Origin: Actinomadura alba
Lineage (GTDB): Bacteria > Actinomycetota > Actinomycetes > Streptosporangiales > Streptosporangiaceae
Direction of reading: 5' to 3'
Assembly: GCF_014323705.1 (NCBI RefSeq)
Contig: NZ_JABVEC010000032.1
Span: 1 to 64,000 of the forward strand
DNA length: 64,000 bases
The notes under the pieces are model-generated. The model was given only the letters and a program-made list of their open reading frames with translations, did no database searches and was not told where the DNA came from. Positions 43,910 through 51,644 of this stretch are shown here, in pieces (the stretch's first letter is position 1; each line of letters begins with the position of its first letter). A program made the position numbers and the translations under genes.

Positions 43910-46309
43910 ATGCGATCCCGTATGCGGTCGATCCGGTTCAAGGTATTCGTGCTACTTCTCATCCCGACGATCTCACTCGTGGGCCTCTGGACGTACGCGG
44001 TGAGCCTCACTCTGACCGACGTGCTGGAGAAGCGCCGATACGACACCGCCGCCACGGAGTACGGCGAACTCATCCAGGGCCTGGCGGGTGCCGTCGCCGC
44101 CGAACGGCAGGCCTCGGTGATGGTTCTGAGCACGGGTGACGTCGCCCCTCGCCGGGAACTGTACGCGGGCCGCGGCAGGACCGACGGAATGGTCGACCGG
44201 TTCCGGCGGATCAGCCGCGAGAACCGATCCGAAGGGGTCAACACCCGCATCGCCGATCGGAGGCTGGACGGCCTCCTCCGGACGCTGGACGGGCTGGGAA
44301 CCACCCGGCAGGGGGTCGACGCCGGGAGCGTGGACCGGCTCCAGGCGCTCCGCTCGTACAACCTGATGGTGGACGAGCTGTGGGGCTTCAGCGAGGGCCT
44401 GACCGTCACCACCGACGTCCGGCTGTACCGGTGGGCGGACGCCACGATCCTCGGTGCCCATGCCACGGAGATCATCAGTCGCGAGAGCACGTTGGTCGCG
44501 GGCGCGCTGGCCACCCGCGGCAGGCTGTCCGTGGAAGAGCGGCGGGTCTTCGTGGAGATGGTCACCCAGCAACGCCAGTTGTGGGCCAGGCAGCGTTCGC
44601 TCATGGATCCCGGGGCCTACGCCCGGCTGGAGCGGCATTTCGCCGGGCCGGTCTATGCCGACGTCAAGGCGATGGAGGACCGGCTCCTCGATGAGACCGG
44701 GGATCTCACTTCCGCCGACGCGACCGACTGGCAGAACAAGGTGCCCCCGCTGATCGCCGCTCTCGACACCGCGCACGTTGAGAGCAACACGGCACTCGCC
44801 GCTCATGCCGACGACCTCCGCCGGGAACTCCTCCTGCGCCTCGTCCTCGGCGGCGGCCTCGGCCTGCTGGCCATCGTCGCCTCGATCGTGATCTCGGTCC
44901 GGTTCGGCCGCCGCCTGTCGAGGGAACTGGTCGATCTGCGGTCGTCGGCCACGGAACTGGCCGACGTGCGGCTGCCCGCGGTCGTCGAGAGGTTGCGACG
45001 CAGCGAGGATGTCGACGTCGCGGCCGAGGCGCCGGAGCCCAGGCTCGGCAAGATCAACGAGGTGTCGGCCGTCGCCCGGTCGTTCGCCACGGTACGGCGG
45101 ACCGCCATCGAGGCGGCCGTGGGCCAGGCCGAGCTCCGGAAGGGCGTCAACCAGATCTTCCTCAACATCGCCCGGCGCAACCAGTCGCTGCTGCACCGCC
45201 AGCTGTTCATGCTGGACGCGCTGGAGAGCCGCGCCGAGCCGGACGTGCTGGAGGATCTGTTCCAGCTCGACCACCTGACCACTCGCATGCGCCGTCACGC
45301 CGAAGGCCTGATCATCCTCTCCGGCGCCGCTCCCGGCCGCGGCTGGCGCGATCCGGTGCGCATCGTCGACGTGCTGCGCGGCGCCGTCGCGGAGGTCGAG
45401 GACTACGCCCGGGTGGCGGTTCTCACCACTTCACAGGACGCAGTGATCGGCACGGCCGTCGCTGACGTGATCCATCTGATCGCCGAGCTGATGGAGAACG
45501 CCACGAGCTTCTCACCTCCCAACACAGAGGTGCATGTGATGGCCGACATGGTGAGCAACGGGCTCGCCGTTGAGATCGAGGACCGAGGGCTCGGAATCAG
45601 CCCGGCCGTCCTGGATGAGATCAACCAGAAGCTGGCGGATACCCCGGAGTTCGACCTCGCCGATACCGATCAGCTCGGGCTCTTCGTCGTCAGCCGTCTC
45701 GCCGAGCGGCACGGGATCCACGTCTCGCTGCGCCGCTCGCCGTACGGCGGGACGTCCGCGATCGTCCTGCTGCCGCACGGAATCTGCGTGTCGCGCAACG
45801 ATCTGCCAACGCTGCCGGAGCCCGGTGGCATGGCGCCCGCTCCGCGCGAGACGCGAGCCGACGTCCGCCTGCTGCGCAACGTCGCCCGGACCCGCCGGTC
45901 GGACACGGCGCCCGAGCGGGCACCCCTTGAGCAGGCACCGATCGAGCAGGCACCGCTCCAGCAGGCACCGCCCGAGCGGGCACCGTTCCAGCAGGCAGCG
46001 CCGGAGCAGGCACCGCCCGAGCGCGCGGTGCCGCCGGCGCGGGCGGCCGAGCAGGCGCCGTCCGATGCCGGCGCGCCGGCCGCCACGCACGCCGGACTGC
46101 CGCGGCGGATCCGCCAGCAGAACCTCGCGCCACAGTTGCGCGGAAAGTATCCTTCGCAGTCGGCCGGTGATCGCGAAGCCGGCGGCGAGGGCGCCCGGTC
46201 ACCCGAACAGACCAGTGCCATGCTCGCCTCCATGCAGGCGGGATGGCGCCGCGGACGAACCGAAGCGAAAGACAAGATGAGACCAGTTGACGGCGAGGGG
46301 CCGAAATGA
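43910..46309 (+). CDS. cvnA: Conservon sensor-like ATPase CvnA (second conservon)
   Basis: The 799-residue protein has a transmembrane helix at about 9-32, a NIT-type extracellular domain to about 300, a second helix (LLLRLVLGGGLGLLAIVASIV), a HAMP-like linker and a GHKL ATPase domain. ATPase motifs are ELMENATSFSP, EDRGLGISPA and GLFVVSRLAERHG. No phosphoacceptor His box is obvious. Between about residues 667 and 707 the tail is built of eight 5-residue repeats of the type EQAPL/ERAPF, encoded by 15-bp tandem repeats. The next cvnB start overlaps the stop by four bases. Confidence 0.9.
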   Translation: MRSRMRSIRFKVFVLLLIPTISLVGLWTYAVSLTLTDVLEKRRYDTAATEYGELIQGLAGAVAAERQASVMVLSTGDVAPRRELYAGRGRTDGMVDRFRRISRENRSEGVNTRIADRRLDGLLRTLDGLGTTRQGVDAGSVDRLQALRSYNLMVDELWGFSEGLTVTTDVRLYRWADATILGAHATEIISRESTLVAGALATRGRLSVEERRVFVEMVTQQRQLWARQRSLMDPGAYARLERHFAGPVYADVKAMEDRLLDETGDLTSADATDWQNKVPPLIAALDTAHVESNTALAAHADDLRRELLLRLVLGGGLGLLAIVASIVISVRFGRRLSRELVDLRSSATELADVRLPAVVERLRRSEDVDVAAEAPEPRLGKINEVSAVARSFATVRRTAIEAAVGQAELRKGVNQIFLNIARRNQSLLHRQLFMLDALESRAEPDVLEDLFQLDHLTTRMRRHAEGLIILSGAAPGRGWRDPVRIVDVLRGAVAEVEDYARVAVLTTSQDAVIGTAVADVIHLIAELMENATSFSPPNTEVHVMADMVSNGLAVEIEDRGLGISPAVLDEINQKLADTPEFDLADTDQLGLFVVSRLAERHGIHVSLRRSPYGGTSAIVLLPHGICVSRNDLPTLPEPGGMAPAPRETRADVRLLRNVARTRRSDTAPERAPLEQAPIEQAPLQQAPPERAPFQQAAPEQAPPERAVPPARAAEQAPSDAGAPAATHAGLPRRIRQQNLAPQLRGKYPSQSAGDREAGGEGARSPEQTSAMLASMQAGWRRGRTEAKDKMRPVDGEGPK
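45911..46030 (+). repeat. Eight 15-bp tandem repeats inside cvnA
   Basis: Units such as CCCGAGCGGGCACCC, CTTGAGCAGGCACCG and ATCGAGCAGGCACCG are repeated eight times in frame. They encode P-E-R-A-P/L-E-Q-A-P pentapeptides in the CvnA tail. The pure period of 15 bases makes copy-number variation by slippage likely. Confidence 0.9.
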
Positions 46310-46725
46310 CACAGACCAATATGACGACCGAACTGAACTGGCTCCTGAACGAGCTGGTGGGCAGGGTCCACCACGTGCGGCAGGCCGTCGTGCTCTCCCG
46401 TGACGGACTGGTCGTGGGCGCGTCACAGGGCATGAGCCGCGAGGACGCCGAGCACCTGTCCGCACTGGCCGCGGGTGTGCAGAGCCTGGCCCGTGGCGCC
46501 GGACGGCACTTCGTGGGCGGGGAGGTCCGGCAGACGATCATCGAGATGGAGTCGGTGTTCCTCTTCGTCACGGCGGCGGGCCAGGGCACGTGTCTCGCGG
46601 TGCTGAGCTCGTCGGACGCCGACGCGGGGCTCATCGCCTACGAGATGGCGACGCTGGTCAAGCGCGTCGGCCTGCACCTGTCCGCCAACCCGCGAACTGC
46701 CGGCGAGTACCCCGCCGGAGGATGA
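46306..46725 (+). CDS. cvnB: Conservon roadblock/LC7 protein CvnB (second conservon)
   Basis: The 139-residue roadblock/LC7 protein (TELNWLLNELVGRVHHVRQ, SRDGLVVGAS, QTIIEMESVFLFVTAAGQGT) matches the CvnB copies on either side. It begins at an ATG that overlaps cvnA by four bases (ATGA), so it is tightly coupled. Its stop lies inside a 14-bp duplicated sequence. Confidence 0.92.
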   Translation: MTQTNMTTELNWLLNELVGRVHHVRQAVVLSRDGLVVGASQGMSREDAEHLSALAAGVQSLARGAGRHFVGGEVRQTIIEMESVFLFVTAAGQGTCLAVLSSSDADAGLIAYEMATLVKRVGLHLSANPRTAGEYPAGG

Positions 46726-46745
46726 CCCCCAGAGGATGACCCCCA
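46718..46745. repeat. 14-bp direct repeat spanning the cvnB stop
   Basis: GAGGATGACCCCCA occurs twice in tandem. The first copy contains the cvnB stop, and the second provides a GAGG ribosome-binding site ten or eleven bases before the cvnC ATG. The duplication therefore sets the cvnB-cvnC spacing. Confidence 0.7.
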
Positions 46746-46746
46746 G

Positions 46747-47121
46747 ATGAGCGCGCCGAAGGACACGTGGCTCGACCGGGAGGCCGGGCCGGTCGTGCGG
46801 CCCTACGCCGTGACCCGGGGGCGAACGCGTCCTCAAGGTGACGACTTCGACCTGATGGCCGTTGTCACGGTGACCGCGCAGGCGCCGCTCGACCCCCGTC
46901 GGCTGAGCCCTGAGCATCTGCGGATCCTGCAGGTGTGCGCGGTGCCGACCCCGGTCGTCGACGTGGCCGTCGACGTCGCCGTCCCACTCGGCGTGGCTCG
47001 CGTGCTGCTCGGTGACCTGCGTGACGAAGGTTTGATCACGCTGGTCACCGAGCCGGAGACGGGCAAGGGCCCTGAAGAGGGCGTACTCAGGGAAGTTCTC
47101 AATGGACTACGCGCGCTCTGA
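46747..47121 (+). CDS. cvnC: Conservon DUF742 protein CvnC (second conservon)
   Basis: The 124-residue DUF742 protein has VVRPYAVTRGRTRP, SPEHLRILQVC and a winged-helix-like end (DVAVPLGVARVLLGDLRDEGLI). A small internal repeat (VDVAVDVAV) is present. It overlaps cvnD by 20 bases. Confidence 0.92.
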   Translation: MSAPKDTWLDREAGPVVRPYAVTRGRTRPQGDDFDLMAVVTVTAQAPLDPRRLSPEHLRILQVCAVPTPVVDVAVDVAVPLGVARVLLGDLRDEGLITLVTEPETGKGPEEGVLREVLNGLRAL

Positions 47122-47722
47122 TCCGGCCGGCGGTGCCGAGCAGCTGGTCACCACGAAGATCGTGATAGCCGGTGGGCTCGGCGTGGGCAAGACCACGATG
47201 ATCGGCGCGATCAGTGAGATCCGGCCGCTGCGCACCGAAGAGGTGTTCACCGACCGCGGTGTCGGCGTCGACGACATCGCGGGCGTGGAGGACAAGGCGA
47301 CGACCACCGTCGCCCTGGACTTCGGCCGGATCACCATCCACGAGGCGCTGGTGCTCTATCTGCTCGGTACCCCTGGTCAGCAGCGCTTCTGGTTCATGTG
47401 GGACGAGCTCGCATTGGGCGCGCTCGGTGCGATCGTGACGGCGGACACACGCCGCCTGACGAACTGCTTCCCGGCGATCGACTATTTCGAGCATCGGGGC
47501 ACTCCTTTCATCGTCGGCGTCAATTGTTTCGACGGTGCCGCTCGGTATAAGCCGGAGGACATCAGAATCGCTCTCGACCTCGACCCCGAGGTCCCGGTGG
47601 TCCTTTTCGACGCACGCGAACGGGAGTCCGTGAAGCACGTTCTCATCACGGTGGTCGAACATGTGCTCGGACGGGCCTCGGCCAAGCGCGGCCGGGGTGA
47701 CGTGCCCGCGTCCAGGATGTGA
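47102..47722 (+). CDS. cvnD: Conservon small GTPase CvnD (second conservon)
   Basis: The 206-residue GTPase has the P-loop GGLGVGKTT, LLGTPGQQRFWFMWDEL and VGVNCFDG. It is the close paralogue of the first CvnD. In switch II the second Gln (GQQ) replaces Glu. The next conservon starts 105 bases downstream. Confidence 0.92.
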   Translation: MDYARSDPAGGAEQLVTTKIVIAGGLGVGKTTMIGAISEIRPLRTEEVFTDRGVGVDDIAGVEDKATTTVALDFGRITIHEALVLYLLGTPGQQRFWFMWDELALGALGAIVTADTRRLTNCFPAIDYFEHRGTPFIVGVNCFDGAARYKPEDIRIALDLDPEVPVVLFDARERESVKHVLITVVEHVLGRASAKRGRGDVPASRM

Positions 47723-47827
47723 GCCGGAGGGGGCGATAGAGGAGAAATCGTCACTTTACGTCCATGGGAAGTCACGGGCGTAGTAAGATCAACGGCATAC
47801 CGAATACACCCGGGAGGCTTCGCCGCC

Positions 47828-50071
47828 ATGCCGACTTCCCCGCCGGTGTCCCGCCATCGGTCGATCGGAACGAAGCTTGTTTCTCTCCTCGCCCTGCCGC
47901 TGGTCGCGTTGCTGGCGCTGTGGATTTTTTCTGCCACCATAACCCTCGGTGCGGCATTGCAGTTGACGCACTCCAAAACGCTCGACGAAAAGCTTCTGCG
48001 TCCCACTCAATCGCTCATCGAGGCGGTGCAGCGGGAAAGGCGCCTGTCCATCGAGTACCTCGCCCGCGACGCCGCCGTGAACCGGGCGGCGTTCGGTGGC
48101 CCCCGTGCCCAGACGGATCGGGCGAGAGAGGCCTTCCGGCGCTCGGTGGCGGACGACGGCCTCAGGGGCGTCATCGAGTGGGACACGACGCAGCGGGCCG
48201 ACGGCCTGGTGGCGAAGCTCGGCGCGATCGACGCGCTGCGCCGGTCGGTCGACAGCCGCACGGTCGACCGGCGGCGGGTGCTCGACGAGTTCAGCGCACT
48301 GGTCGACAGTGCACTCGGCATCTACGCCCGGGTCGATCCGAAGGACGGCCGGATCGCGAGGGACGGGCGGACATTGACCACGTGGGGCATGGTGCAGGAG
48401 CTGCTGTCCCGTGAGGACGCGCTGCTCACCGGGGTGCTCACGGCCGGCCGCTACACCGCCGCGGAACGCGAGCAGTTCGCCCGGCTGGTCGCGCAGCAGC
48501 GCTACACCTTCGCCAACAGCGAGCCCTATCTGCAGCCGGGTGACCTGGCCCGCTTCAGGGAGTTCAACTCCGCTCCGGAGGTGATCCGGTTCCGCGCCCT
48601 CGAGGACCGGATGTCACATGAGGGGGCCCGGCCGTCGGTGGACGCGCGTACCTGGCACACCTCGGCGGCACAGGTCAGCACGAAGTTGTGGGGACTCGGG
48701 ATGGCCGCGGTCAAGGATCTGACCGACCGCGCGGAGGGCTATGCCGTCGTGGTCCTCGCCCGTCTCGCGCTCACCGGGGGGCTGGGCTTCGTCGCGATCG
48801 TGGTCTCGCTCATCGTCTCGTTCCGGGTCGGCCGAAGGCTGATGCGGGAGTTCCGCGGCCTGGTCCGAGCGGTCAATCACTTCAGCGACAAACGGCTCCC
48901 CGAGGTGGCCGAGCGCGCCCGGCGAGGCGAGGACGTCGATCCGGACTTCGACGCGCCCGACCTCACCTTCGCGATCTCGGAGGCCGAGGAGCTCAACCAC
49001 GCGTTCGTGAAGTCCCGAAGGGCGGTGGTCGGCGCCGCGGTCAACGAAGCGGCGGTCCACCGGGCGGTGAGCGAGGTCTTCGTGAACCTCGCCCGGCGCA
49101 ACCAGGTGCTCTTGCAGCGTCAGCTGAAGCTGCTCGACGCGATGGAGCGGCGGTCGGACGATCCGGCCGAGCTGGCCGACCTGTTCAAGCTCGACCACCT
49201 CTCCACCCGGATGCGGCGCCACGCCGAGGGCCTGGTGATCCTGTCGGGTAAGCCGGCGGGCCGTGCGTGGCGCCGGCCCGTACCGCTGGTGGACGTGCTG
49301 CGCGGCGCGGCCGCCGAGGTCGAGGACTACCCGCGGGTCAAGGTGCTGCCTTCCGAGCCGGCCGCGCTGGCCGGAGCGGCCGTCGCCGACACCATCCACT
49401 TGCTCGCCGAGCTGATAGAGAACGCCACGCTGTACTCGCCACCCACCACCCCGGTCCAGGTCAGGGGGCACCGGGTGCCGAAGGGTTACGCCGTCGAGAT
49501 CGAGGACCGGGGGCTCGGGCTCGACGCCGACATGCTCGACCTGCTGAACCGGCGGCTCGCGGAACCGCCGGAGTTCGACCTCTCGGAGATCGCCCGGCTC
49601 GGCCTGCTGGTGGTCGGCCGGCTCGCCCAGCGGCACGACATCGACGTGACCCTCCGCGCTTCGCCGTACGGCGGCACGATGGCCATCGTCCTCATCCCGG
49701 CCACCGTGATCGAGGACCTGCCGGAACCGGAGACCGCCGCACCGGCGGCCGCGGCCTCGCGCGGCTTTGTGAAGGCCGCGAACGCCGACACCGACGCGGA
49801 CGCGAACCGGGCAGAGCCCGGCGGTGCGGGTGAGTTGCCGCGCCGTCGGCGGCAGGCCAGCCTGGCCCCCCGGCTCCGGGCGGAGCCCGCCGCCGACGGG
49901 GCGGAGCCCGAGCCGGCCGCACCGGAGCCGGAGGCCGACCGGCCTCCTGAAGTCGTACGCAGCAGGATGACCGCCATGCAGCGGGGATGGCGGCGCGGGC
50001 GGATGGATGCCGACCCGTCCGACGACCCCGCGGGACCGTCGCCACGACCGGGTACAGAGGAGAACGGCTGA
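47828..50071 (+). CDS. cvnA: Conservon sensor-like ATPase CvnA (third conservon)
   Basis: The 747-residue protein has a transmembrane helix at about 15-40, an extracellular helical NIT-type domain to about 310, a second helix (ARLALTGGLGFVAIVVSLIV) and a HAMP-like linker. The GHKL ATPase domain has ELIENATLYSP, EDRGLGLDAD and GLLVVGRLAQRHD. The C-terminal tail is shorter and rich in Ala, Glu and Pro. GGGAGG lies about nine bases before the ATG. Its stop overlaps the cvnB start by one base (TGATG). Confidence 0.9.
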   Translation: MPTSPPVSRHRSIGTKLVSLLALPLVALLALWIFSATITLGAALQLTHSKTLDEKLLRPTQSLIEAVQRERRLSIEYLARDAAVNRAAFGGPRAQTDRAREAFRRSVADDGLRGVIEWDTTQRADGLVAKLGAIDALRRSVDSRTVDRRRVLDEFSALVDSALGIYARVDPKDGRIARDGRTLTTWGMVQELLSREDALLTGVLTAGRYTAAEREQFARLVAQQRYTFANSEPYLQPGDLARFREFNSAPEVIRFRALEDRMSHEGARPSVDARTWHTSAAQVSTKLWGLGMAAVKDLTDRAEGYAVVVLARLALTGGLGFVAIVVSLIVSFRVGRRLMREFRGLVRAVNHFSDKRLPEVAERARRGEDVDPDFDAPDLTFAISEAEELNHAFVKSRRAVVGAAVNEAAVHRAVSEVFVNLARRNQVLLQRQLKLLDAMERRSDDPAELADLFKLDHLSTRMRRHAEGLVILSGKPAGRAWRRPVPLVDVLRGAAAEVEDYPRVKVLPSEPAALAGAAVADTIHLLAELIENATLYSPPTTPVQVRGHRVPKGYAVEIEDRGLGLDADMLDLLNRRLAEPPEFDLSEIARLGLLVVGRLAQRHDIDVTLRASPYGGTMAIVLIPATVIEDLPEPETAAPAAAASRGFVKAANADTDADANRAEPGGAGELPRRRRQASLAPRLRAEPAADGAEPEPAAPEPEADRPPEVVRSRMTAMQRGWRRGRMDADPSDDPAGPSPRPGTEENG

Positions 50072-50487
50072 TGGTTGAAGCAGTTTCAACAGGTGAGCTC
50101 AACTGGCTGCTCGACGGCCTGGTCAAACGGGTGACGGAGGTGCGTCACGCGGCGGTGCTGTCGAGCGACGGTCTTCGGATCGCCTCGTCCGGCGGCCTCG
50201 GCAGATCCGAGTCCGAGCATCTGGCCGCGGTGGCGGCCAGCTTCCAGAGCCTGGCCAGGGGTGCCGGACGGGAGTTCGGCGGCGGTGCGGTCCGGCAGAC
50301 CATCGTCGAGATGGAGAACGCGTTCCTGTTCGTGACGGCGGCCGGCCAAGGAGCGTGCATGGCCGTGCTGGCCGACGCCGAAGCCGATGTCGGAGTCATC
50401 GCCTACGAGATGGCCATGCTCGTCACCAGGGTCGGGGCACACATGGCGACGACGCCCCGGCCCGCCTCGGCCGACCGTCATGACTGA
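50071..50487 (+). CDS. cvnB: Conservon roadblock/LC7 protein CvnB (third conservon)
   Basis: The 138-residue roadblock/LC7 protein begins MVEAVSTGELNWLLDGL, with GAGGAG before the ATG. It has SSDGLRIASSG and QTIVEMENAFLFVTAAGQGAC. It is coupled to cvnA by TGATG and overlaps cvnC by eight bases. Confidence 0.92.
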   Translation: MVEAVSTGELNWLLDGLVKRVTEVRHAAVLSSDGLRIASSGGLGRSESEHLAAVAASFQSLARGAGREFGGGAVRQTIVEMENAFLFVTAAGQGACMAVLADAEADVGVIAYEMAMLVTRVGAHMATTPRPASADRHD

Positions 50488-50905
50488 CCGGCCCCCGTCC
50501 GAGGGGGCCGACTTCGGCGAGGGCTGGCTCGACGACGAGGCGGGCCCGGTCGTGCCCGCCTTCGCGCTCACCGGAGGCCGGACCCACAGCGGACATGGCG
50601 AACTCGACCTCGTCAGCGTCGTCGCGACCGCCGAGACGCGTCCGGTGTCGCCGAGCGGCGGCCTCGCCTTCGGCCGGACGCCGGTGCTCGGACCGGAACA
50701 TGAGATGATCTTGGTACTTGCCCGAAACCCGCTCTCGGTCGCAGAGGTCGCCTCCGACCTCGACCTCGCTCTAGGCGTGGTACGGATCTTGCTGGGAGAC
50801 CTGCTCGATTACGGTCTGATCCAGGTCCGGCAGCCGACGCGGGTCGCCCAGTTCCCCAGCGAGCGTGTACTCAAGGATGTGATCAATGGACTCCGGGCGC
50901 TCTGA
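50480..50905 (+). CDS. cvnC: Conservon DUF742 protein CvnC (third conservon)
   Basis: The 141-residue DUF742 protein has WLDDEAGPVVPAFALTGGRT, in which the family's usual VRPY is VPAF, then GPEHEMILVLARN and DLALGVVRILLGDLLDYGLI. It is longer than the other two copies because of an insert around residues 50-62. It overlaps cvnD by 20 bases. Confidence 0.9.
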   Translation: MTDRPPSEGADFGEGWLDDEAGPVVPAFALTGGRTHSGHGELDLVSVVATAETRPVSPSGGLAFGRTPVLGPEHEMILVLARNPLSVAEVASDLDLALGVVRILLGDLLDYGLIQVRQPTRVAQFPSERVLKDVINGLRAL

Positions 50906-51482
50906 CACGACGGATCCGTCCCTGGCTGTCAAGATCGTGGTCGCCGGAGGGTTCGGTGTCGGAAAGACGACGTTGGTGGGCTCGGTCAGCGAGATCCGCC
51001 CGTTGCGCACCGACGAGGACCTCACCGAGAAGAGCGTGGGCATCGACGACCTGTCGCTGGTGCAGAGCAAGACCACCACGACGGTGGCCATGGACTTCGG
51101 CCGCATCACCCTTCGTACCGGCTTGGTCTTGTACCTCTTCGGCACCCCGGGTCAGGACCGATTCTGGTTCATGTGGGACGAGCTCTCGCAGGGGGCGCTC
51201 GGCGCGGTGGTGCTGGTCGACACCCGGCGCCTCGCCGACTGCTTCGCGTCCGTGGACTACTTCGAACGGCGCAACGTCCCGTTCATCGTCGGGATCAACC
51301 GGTTCGACGCCGCCTCCGGGCACTCGACCGAAGCGGTCAGGGCCGCCCTGGACCTGGGCCCCGACGTACCGGTGATCACATGCGACGTACGGGACAGGGA
51401 GTCCGGCAAGCAGGTGCTCATCACTCTCGTCGAGCACGTTCTCACCTCGATGTCCGGCCGCCGCGACACCGTGCCCGGCTGA
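50886..51482 (+). CDS. cvnD: Conservon small GTPase CvnD (third conservon)
   Basis: The 198-residue GTPase has the P-loop GGFGVGKTT, LFGTPGQDRFWFMWDEL and VGINRFDA. It is paralogous to the other two CvnD copies but has Asp after the switch II Gln. It ends the conservon block; the sugar transporter operon begins 162 bases later. Confidence 0.92.
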   Translation: MDSGRSDTTDPSLAVKIVVAGGFGVGKTTLVGSVSEIRPLRTDEDLTEKSVGIDDLSLVQSKTTTTVAMDFGRITLRTGLVLYLFGTPGQDRFWFMWDELSQGALGAVVLVDTRRLADCFASVDYFERRNVPFIVGINRFDAASGHSTEAVRAALDLGPDVPVITCDVRDRESGKQVLITLVEHVLTSMSGRRDTVPG

Positions 51483-51603
51483 GGCCCGGCTGAGCCCCCG
51501 CGGCCCCGTGGTCAGGTCGTCTTACACCGGGGCGCGGCTAGGTTTGTCCACGAAGAGATGAAAGTTTGAGAGATCTTAGAGAAAGGTCTTCTCAAGACGG
51601 TCA

Positions 51604-51617
51604 AAGGTCGGTACTTT
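51604..51617. promoter_or_regulatory. Candidate ROK operator, copy 3
   Basis: AAGGTCGGTACTTT fits AA-n-GT-n4-AC-n-TT as at 28923 and 30290. It lies 27 bases upstream of the ABC ATPase start. A looser TTGAGA/TCTCAA inverted repeat lies just upstream (51567-51595). Confidence 0.55.
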
Positions 51618-51644
51618 CACGCCAGGCACCATGAAGGGAACGGC

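Noticed and set aside
32652..51482. A mobile genomic island carrying terpene and conservon genes
   Set aside because: No integrase, transposase, tRNA or flanking direct repeats are visible. Conservons are ancestral in many actinomycetes, so mobility cannot be supported.
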